The notes below the pieces were generated by a model. It saw only the letters and a program-made list of their open reading frames with translations. It made no database searches and was not told the DNA's origin. From positions 154,220,051 to 154,284,050 of the forward strand of contig NC_134574.1 of NCBI RefSeq assembly GCF_050947875.1: a DNA stretch of 64,000 bases, written 5' to 3'. The position numbers and the translations under genes were made by a program. This stretch comes from Dermacentor variabilis (Eukaryota; Arthropoda; Arachnida; Ixodida; Ixodidae). Positions 56,886 to 64,000 of this stretch are shown here, in pieces; within the stretch, counting starts at the first letter, position 1; each line of letters begins with the position of its first letter.

Positions 56886-57061
56886 GCGAACGGCAGCGGC
56901 AATTTCGGCTCGGGCGGTGCACATATACAGATCCGCCGCCACCGATCTGGCTCTCTGATTGCCACCGCACAGGGCGAACGGCAGCGGCAATTTCGGCTCG
57001 GGCGGTGCACATATACAGATCCGCCGCCACCGATCTGGCTCTCTGATTGCCACCGCACAGG
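56886..57061 (-). repeat. 88-bp tandem duplication upstream of the basic-repeat frame
   Basis: Units 56886-56973 and 56974-57061 look identical, each including GCGAACGGCAGCGGCAATTT and CCGATCTGGCTCTCTGATTG. 88 is not a multiple of three, so this is not a protein repeat. It lies 35 bp upstream of the minus-strand ATG at 56851, the position of a 5' UTR or promoter monomer. Confidence 0.85.
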
Positions 57062-58459
57062 GGTTGCATTGGAGGAGGAGCGAAGAAAGGAATTAAGTTC
57101 GAGCCGGCGCTTTGACAACCGGAGACTCGCAGGAAGAGGGGGGAGGGGGGCGGCGTGTACACCCAGCGGCAAACGATGGGGACAGAAGCGCGCGCAGCAA
57201 GCGGACAACACGATAAAGGGAGGAGGGAAGAGATAGCAGCGACTGACTGATGCCGCTGACGCCGATAGTGAGTCAACCCCAGCTGCGGAGTTGGTTTCAG
57301 GGACAACGCCGCCGATGCCGACACAAACAATATGATACCCTCGCTTCCGCAGCGCTAAGAACCAGGTCTAGCCGTGGGAAGGTGGTCACGTATTCGTCGA
57401 CGTGCCGGGGCCTACGTGAAATAACCGGCGCGTCGGCAACTGAAGAGCACCCTATCCGCCACACAAGAACAGGGGGGGGGGACCCTTTCCTCCTCTTTCT
57501 GCATGGCGGCGACGGTGTTCTATGCAGTCACGTTATCTTGACTCTAAAGCGGCGTCAGCGGCATCCAGCGGTATCAGTCGGTCGCTTCTAGCGCTGGGGG
57601 GAGGAAAGGGGGGCGGAGCTGGTTACGAGGCCGACGACAACGCCGACGACGACGCGAAACCCAGGAACGGACGCCAAAGAGCTGCGCTCTAAAAAGGAAA
57701 GACACCCCCGTGTTGCCGAGCAGCGGGTGTCTATGGGAGACCCTTCCGCATCGCATTCAAGGGCGACGCGCAAGACAGTACGCAGAAATGTCGGAGCTGT
57801 ACAGAGGGACAGGCGGGTCCATTTCCGGTCGCCGGGGGGGGGGGGGGCATCATCAACGCGCCTACACGCACGCTTGGGGGGCATGAAAAGAGGTGTATAG
57901 ACGCATCATGGCCGCCCGTAACAAAGGGACGCGCCTGCGTCAACAATGGTCCGTGCACACGATACTCATTCCGCGTCTGTCTAGAACTGTGCACCGCTGC
58001 GGAACCTAGCCTGAGATAAACAGGGATACGGGGACTTCGCGAGGCAGGCCTTGGTGAACCAAACCGCCGTATGCGGCTATAAAGAAAGAAGTATTCGCGT
58101 GACGTCACCGTATACGCCATCTCGTTCTTCTATCTTCCGCTGTGCTGCTGGAGATAAGTGGATCGAGATAAGCAGCAGATGCTGGCCGCGCGCTGGCTGT
58201 ACTACAATACGGCGGGTACGATGACGTCAGCGCATACCCCGTATGTAGCACAAGGGCGGCAGTCAGTCTCGAACTTTACGTGTTGTTGAGGTCACATGGA
58301 ATACGAACAGCGAAGCGCGCGCCCGAAGCATAACTGAAGGTACACTGCGCGCCTTGTGTCCGCCATATCCTTGTCCACACGCGCGCGCATATATGCTTTT
58401 TCACGCATGCAGAGCGCAGGGAGGCTGTTCATTCTGCACCGCGATAATACCGTCTATTC
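57062..58459. other. Gene-free stretch
   Basis: GC-rich with G-runs near 57471 and 57834-57847. CRE palindromes lie at 58100 and 58222. No gene recognised. Confidence 0.45.
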
Positions 58460-58600
58460 TATACACTGTACACCTTTCAAAGTACATAAGGGTGTAAATC
58501 GGTCTTTAATTCACACCTTTACACTCAAAAAGTGTGTAGTGCTGTGAGTTACATACCAATTTCCACCCTTCACTTTGAAGGGTGTATATTATTATACATC
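58460..58600. repeat. GGGTGTAAA palindromic repeat, copy E
   Basis: ACTGTACACCTTTCAAAGT at the left and CTTTGAAGGGTGTATATTAT at the right are inverted. The interior AAGGGTGTAAATCGGTCTTT and TTCACACCTTTACACTC matches copy B most closely. Confidence 0.65.
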
Positions 58601-59453
58601 ATATTCGGTGCTAGTTTCCTCACGTGACCTGCTGCAGTGGGACAGTTTTGGAAGCCCGACACTCCTCGTCGGAACGATATGCGCGCGCATGCGGACAAGG
58701 ATGACTGGCCGACGGCGCGCACTATGTATACGTTCAATTGTAGGCTTCGGCTACGCGCTATGCTGTTCATATGTCATTTAACCTTCCTATAGCACGTGCT
58801 CAACTGGATAATGCAAGGATTACAGAAGAAAGCGGAAACACTGAAGCCAGGCATGACACGACGGAAAGACTTCAACTGAATCTGTACTTCGCTGGATGCA
58901 CAAAATTTAGGGCACGCGCAGAAACCAGACGCGTATAGAGGTGACCCTTTGTTTCACGGCGATCCCGTGGGCGCGGCCATGTTCGATCCCGTGGAGATGC
59001 GTCCATTGCTCGCCTCAGCTGCCTCCGTGTTTACAATGGACGCACACGACACCGGTGCGGCTCTGCAGACCTCTGTTTTGGCGGATATCGTAGACGATGA
59101 CTGCGCGGACGACACTTGAAGCTTTGGCTACAGCTTTGAAGGACATGTAAGTGCTTTCGGAGCTCATTACGGTTTGTCCAAACGGTACGAGCAGCGTATA
59201 CGGTGCTTGTAATAAAGGCGCGGATAAAAATGTATACCAAGCCATCCTATATACTTTCCGCTTATGAACTGAATCGTTACGAGTGTGTTTAGCTCTTCGT
59301 TCTTTATTCAGTAAATACATTTAAGCAGCGGCTTATTACGTTTCTGACTCAGTAAAAGTGCCCTGGGCGGTCGCTATATGTTTATTTTCTGCCTGATCGC
59401 TCGCGGGTGTGCTCAGTTGCGGTAGATTTCTTCTTGATGGGCACAAGGCTTGT
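58601..59453. other. Gene-free stretch
   Basis: No gene recognised. Confidence 0.5.
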
Positions 59454-59719
59454 AAGGTAGATGTTCTAATAATAATAATAATATTTGGGGTTTTACGTGC
59501 CAAAACCACTTTCTGATTATGAGGCACGCCGTAGTGGAGGACTCCGGAAATTTTGACCACCTGGGGTTCTTTAACGTGCACCTAAATCTAAGCACACGGG
59601 TGTTTTCGCATTTCGCCCCCATCGAAATGCGGCCGCCGTGGCCGGGATTCGATCCCGCGACCTCGTGCTCAGCAGCCCAACACCATAGCCACTGAGCAAC
59701 CACGGCGGGTAAGGTAGAT
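59454..59719 (-). mobile_element. tRNA-derived SINE (Ruka-like), copy 2, with 9-bp TSD
   Basis: The element is 59463-59710 on the minus strand between AAGGTAGAT duplications (59454-59462 and 59711-59719). Its body looks identical to the copy at 25.7 kb, including both Pol III boxes. The tail is ATT repeats, seen as AATAATAAT at 59466-59482 on the plus strand. Two apparently identical copies with intact duplications suggest recent activity. Confidence 0.85.
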
Positions 59720-62015
59720 CTATATGTTGTAATACCTTGTAGCGAATAAATATTATCGCTAGCCACTCAGTTACTTTGTGGACAGTTACGAAAGATTCAG
59801 CGAGTTCAGCTTCGAACATTAGTGTGCTGTCGGTGTGGCCGCCGTGACCCATGGTTCGGCGCAATGATTCAAGTATGCGCCCGTTCTTGATACGTTGGTC
59901 GTAGAGAGGGCGTAAGATTGCGCGTGAGTTGGGATGTGTGTATGTGTGCAGACAACGTGCGAGAAACTGACTATATGCGAAGAAGCGGCGTTTCTCCCTT
60001 TGTCACCGTATAACGCGCGGTACTCACTCGTGCGGACGATCCGGCGTTCAAATCCTTTCCTAAGAGGTTAACGCTACAACGCTGGCGGCTGAGTGCCAAA
60101 CGTTTATCCGTAAGGGAAGCCGTGCAACTCGAAGAGCCGGCAACACAGGCAGTCCTTATGAAGCAACGGTCCGTAAACACATTCATTCCATTCCTTAATA
60201 CGTGAGTCACAATTTTTGCAGCCAACTACGTACTGCACATGTCTTCACTCTACCACTCCATGTTTTGCAGCACGAATGGAGCACAGTGCGTAGGCGAAAA
60301 CCCAGTTACATTTGCGACGGCTGATCGCACAGAACCAGGTCAGAAAAGGTAATGGTTTCGTATTCGCCGAAAGCGCCATCTCGTTTCTCTATAGCCAACT
60401 GCTTCGCCAATAAAGGTCAGCAGAGAAGCAGTCCACCCTATGCGACGTCAGTGATGACGTTACTGCAGTCGCGACGGCCGAAAGACGCCATGCACTAGCC
60501 GATTGTTTATGACAATAGAAGTTCGGTACATACCGATTAATGCCGAATCCAATTTTACGAATTCCGCTTGCACCTCGAAGAGGTTGAATTCTTAAAATTC
60601 CTCATTGCTGATCAAACCAGGCCTGCGTCACTATCGGGCTAAGTCAATATAATGTTCTGGGGCCCGATTTGCAAAGCTTTTCGCTCGTATGTGCCCTTTT
60701 CCATTGGCCGCCGCGGCCTTTGGCTAATGGTGTATGTCCAGCATCGGGATTGGTTGAAGCTTTCTCTTACGAGCAATTCTAGTGCAAGACTTTTCTTTTT
60801 TGGGTGTGAACACGGGCTCAGCGCATTGAACTTTGCCTCTCCGCGTCCGAGTTCTGCGGAACTAATGAATTCTGTGCTTTTTAAGTGAATTAACGATTCG
60901 GGCGAAGTCTCCAGCGTCGAGTCTTGTCTGCTTCTCGTGTCGAGTCTGCTAAGGGCTATATTTAAAAATGTGCCGATCCTGAAATGCGGTGCAAGTAGCC
61001 CAACTTTCTTCTCTAATTGGCTGGATGCCGGCTTCAGTTTCAACGGTGCTGCACGCTTATTGCGAGAGACAGCGCTCAGAGAGCGTCGCTCGTTACGGCG
61101 ACACGCCAAACAAGCCTCCCGCCCCCTCCCCCTCCTTCCCTCCCTCCCTCCTCCTCCTCCTCCACCCCCGTTTCCCGCTATTGTGGTCGTGCCCTTCAAC
61201 ATAGAAAGAGAACGCGCCAATCTTGGAGGAGCGGCTTTGACAGGACAAAACTGTGCCTTTCTTTCCCTGTCGTCGTTCGCTGACCGCTGCAATCATGGAT
61301 GAATTCCAACTCGCCCGGTTCACCATTCTCGCGCAAGGCATACGATTCTGTTCAATTTTCTTGCCCTTCAAAGACATGCCTGCGAGACTCATTCAGCCTT
61401 TCTTTTACCGCTTATGGAGTACGATGCACTACGGCTTGGCTTAGCGCAATTCTTTTTCTAGCTTTTATTTTTCTTTTCTTTTTGTCTGTGCCTTAAGACA
61501 GCCGTCCTCGAAAAAAAAAAAGAAAGAAAGGATTCCGCGCTGGTTTGGATTCACATTACCTTGTAAAACCGTCTGTTTCTTGGCCTATCTATCGTAGTGT
61601 AGAAACAGTTATTTGACAACAAGAACAGTGTATAGTATCTTAGGGATGTCTGTGTAGCCGTAATTAAACATCTCTATTTGATTCAAAACGATCCCCTTCC
61701 GTAAATATTGAAACGTTATGCTGCTTTTCCTTCGATCTTCTGAAAATTTGATAGTTTTCTTTTTTCAGACTTGTATACTTACCTGTGCAATCCCATCTGA
61801 TTCTTGGCTGATCACCCATACTGGGTATGGGCCATACTTAAAGAAAAAAGCAACCAAAGAAGGTAAGCCTTTTTTTCTTCCTTTCGAATTTTTTTGTAAG
61901 TTGGGAGTTTTCTTTCGCTCATGTTCAAGGCGATCCTGGTTCCTCTCCTACTCTTTTTTACCTTTTATTTCACGGCTTGGAATTCTTTCTCATTCGTCTA
62001 TTCCTAAAAATCTTC
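59720..62015. other. Gene-free stretch
   Basis: Mostly featureless. At 61757-61863 a T-rich tract with AG, a segment with the stem CCCATACTGGGTATGGG and a GTAAGCC look like an exon but more probably are a repeat tail. No gene is supported. Confidence 0.4.
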
Positions 62016-62055
62016 ACAACAACAACAACAACAACAACAATAATAATAATAATAT
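62016..62055. repeat. (ACA)n(ATA)n microsatellite
   Basis: About eight ACA units followed by several ATA units. Confidence 0.95.
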
Positions 62056-62237
62056 TTTAATATTAACAATAACTTTTCAAGCTTTAACACTGCCACTATT
62101 ATATTTCCCTCCCTACCTCTTCCTTCCTCGCTATTCTAGCGCTCGCTTCTCTGCCGATTCCCCCGTCGTAGGGCATGTGCGCGAGATCGTCATCGACAAC
62201 CGCAGAAAACCGACGGCTCGGGGCAAGAGTCTAAAAG

Positions 62238-62376
62238 ATGGCGGACGTGCAGGCGTTTCCCCCGGACGGCCTGGAGGAAGCCCTCCTGGGCAACCAGTCG
62301 GCCGAGAGCCAGGGGCGACCGTTCATGGGGAAGACGCCGTCCGTCCTGAAGGGCGCCGTCTACCCGAGGCAAGGAG
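62238..62376 (+). CDS. Candidate first coding exon of a host gene (46 codons plus one base)
   Basis: ATG at 62238 sits in a strong context (AAGATGGCGG, which is also a YY1-type initiator-proximal motif). It opens MADVQAFPPDGLEEALLGNQ, followed by SAESQGRPFMGKTPSVLKG and AVYPRQG. A good donor, GAG|GTAAGC, follows at 62376/62377, leaving phase 1. The upstream 62100-62237 is pyrimidine- then CpG-rich, as expected for a promoter or 5' UTR. I do not recognise the protein: no signal peptide, membrane segment or domain is visible in so short a piece. If no splice occurs the frame continues to a stop at 62514-62516. Exon status is an inference that RNA evidence would settle. Confidence 0.4.
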
Positions 62377-63789
62377 GTAAGCCTTTCGCTCATTCCACGG
62401 CAGCGGCAGCCCGTCCGGTGTCCGTAACCCTTGCGAGGTGCCAGTTCGTCGAGTCCCGCACGCGGAAGCCGACTGCACACGCTAAAATGCACTCCCCACA
62501 GGGCAACCAGAGCTGAAGCTTCGCCTGCCAACAGCAGCGCCGTAACACACGGCCTAGCGAGCGGTGGACACAGTTTGCACGTACTGGTATTTCGCGTCAG
62601 CGAATTCGCCGATCATCTCGAGACAGACTTTTCGCGGCTCCTCCCATGACAGGTAACCGACGAGCTAGGACGCAGCACAGCGCATGCGCTCAGCGCAACG
62701 CGCATGGCATGGCTGGGCGCATCGGGCTAAGCAAACGTTAAATACAAGCCCACGCCTGTTATCGTTAAATGCATTGTGCCATCTTCGCAGACGCCCTACC
62801 GGACAATGTCAGCAAATTTTAGTTGCAAATTAAAACTTTCGTAGCGCCTCATAGGCAGCGCCGGTTCCTCATAGTTCTTACGCGCAAGCGTAGACGCCCC
62901 CCGCGTCTTACGTTTGCCGCCGCGAGGTAGCGAGCGCCGGAGGAGGGGGAAGGCACCTGGAAGATCTGGAAGTGGAGAAGACATTCGCCACGTTGGCGCT
63001 CTTTCCGTTTGTGCTTCGACGCCGCTGTGCTCGCTGCGCATGTTGGAAAGTTGTGCTTCGACTCCTCCCACGCCGCCGCGGCTGTACGCCAAGGGACGCT
63101 CCATCTCAACCGCCTGCGGTGATATTGCGGCGACCCGGAGACCCTTGAGCACCACCTCTGTGCTTTGCCAGCGCTGGCACAGGAGAGCCCAATGGTCATC
63201 GCTGTATGCAGGCAACAGGGCCTACCTGCTGTGATACCCAGCGACCTCTTGTTCCCGTCGCCCCCTTCCCCCACCTTCGAACTCTCCACAGTCTCTTGGA
63301 GTTTGTGGCGGCGAAGGGGATCGCTGCCTTCGTCACCGGCCTCCTCCATGAACGGACGAGACTCCTTCCCTCCTCCTTGCCTTCCTCCTTCCCTCCCTCT
63401 CACCTATATTTCCCACTTTCCCTGGCGCTTGCCGGAATCGGCTGAGTTGAGGCCCAGGCATATTCGCTTCACTTCTGGTGGCGGCAATTAAGCGTCGCTT
63501 CCCACATTAAACCACTACTACTGCGCAGGTTCGCGGCGTCTCTTCTTTGCACGCGTAGCGATATGCGCTTTCTCTGTGGCACAGCAGCAGGCGTTGCACC
63601 ATCGAGATCAATGTAGCGTCCGCGTTCGCGCCATTTCCGTTTGTGCTTCGACGCCGCGGTGCTCGCCGCGAATGTACGCGGCGTCCGTGCGCTCGTGCGT
63701 AAACCGCGTTCTCGAAGTGAAAGGTCACTAACTTTTATGCGAAGCATATTACTAGAGCTCAACCCAGCTCCTCAGGCGCGGCGGTGTCG
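62377..63789. other. Presumed intron or intergenic sequence with a duplicated motif
   Basis: No second exon could be identified. The phrase TTTCCGTTTGTGCTTCGACG with GCTCGC.GCG.ATGT occurs at about 63000-63040 and again at about 63627-63672, so part of this stretch is a dispersed or locally duplicated repeat. Confidence 0.4.
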
Positions 63790-63965
63790 CCTTCAATACC
63801 ACGTGACACCGTGACGTCACAACAGAGGAGAAACGGGGCTCCAACTCGCGCCGTCGCTCGCGGCGTCGCCTTCAAGGCTGACCACGTGACACCGTGACGT
63901 CACGACAGAGGAGAAACGGGGCTCCAACTCGCGCCGTCGCTCGCGGCGTCGCGGCGGTATATAAG
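63790..63965 (+). promoter_or_regulatory. Duplicated E-box/CRE module and TATA box
   Basis: An 83-bp unit occurs twice. Each copy has CACGTG (63800, 63883) and, 12 bp further on, TGACGTCA (63812, 63895), then AACGGGGCTCCAACTCGCGC. The second copy runs into TATATAAG at 63958-63965, giving a layout of two activator modules and a core promoter pointing off the window. It could be a gene promoter or the U3 of a retroelement LTR; the window ends before a transcript can be seen. Confidence 0.5.
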
Positions 63966-64000
63966 CAGCTGCGCTTGTTTCTAGGTGGCTTTGTTTATCT

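Noticed and set aside
61770..61861. Internal exon bounded by TTTTTTCAG and GTAAGCC
   Set aside because: The segment contains the stem CCCATACTGGGTATGGG and A-rich end of a type I associate with tick repeat tails; the reading frame is unremarkable. More likely a repeat end with chance splice-like borders.

Overview
The window looks like nuclear DNA of a hard tick, most likely a metastriate genus such as Rhipicephalus, Dermacentor, Hyalomma or Haemaphysalis. The reasons are many long microsatellites, a CpG-rich background, tRNA-derived SINEs I recognise from tick genomes, and the types of LTR and LINE elements present. No prokaryotic gene organisation is visible. Almost all recognisable coding sequence belongs to mobile elements. 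The only plausible host gene start is one first exon near 62.2 kb, and a short low-complexity reading frame at 56.8 kb may derive from a multicopy gene-like family.

Layout: 0-6.2 kb is non-coding, with microsatellites and a decayed LINE C-terminus (3.05-3.48 kb, minus). A diverged tRNA-derived SINE lies at 6.26-6.45 kb. A complete Ty3/Gypsy-type LTR retrotransposon fills 6732-13588. It has two apparently identical 784-bp LTRs, TG...CA ends, a TTCC target duplication and one 1482-codon gag-pol frame. Its integrase lies before the reverse transcriptase, the copia-like order known from Gmr1-type elements. From 13.6 to 48 kb there are LINE 3' ends (15.1, 21.3, 26.1, 33.8, 44.1 and 45.4 kb), SINEs (25.7, 34.7, 37.5 and 41.9 kb), foldback repeats (17.4, 37.5, 38.3 and 46.2 kb), a dispersed GGGTGTAAA palindromic repeat family (22.7, 25.1, 30.4, 33.4 and 58.5 kb) and very long CA/GT, AT, AAT and CTAA microsatellites.

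A full-length I-group LINE lies on the minus strand at 48297-53692. It has a 12-bp target duplication and intact ORF1 and ORF2 in the same frame, separated by one TAA. The 56.7-57.1 kb segment carries an 88-bp tandem duplication directly upstream of a short minus-strand frame that resembles the start of a basic-repeat protein family. The right end (62-64 kb) holds the candidate first exon and, at the edge, a duplicated E-box/CRE module ahead of a TATA box.

The LTR element and the LINE each encode a full set of mobilisation functions (nucleic-acid binding, endonuclease or integrase, reverse transcriptase, RNase H). The SINEs have TPRT-type target duplications and must borrow LINE machinery. 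All coordinates and comparisons were read by eye; family names not stated as visible motifs come from memory.
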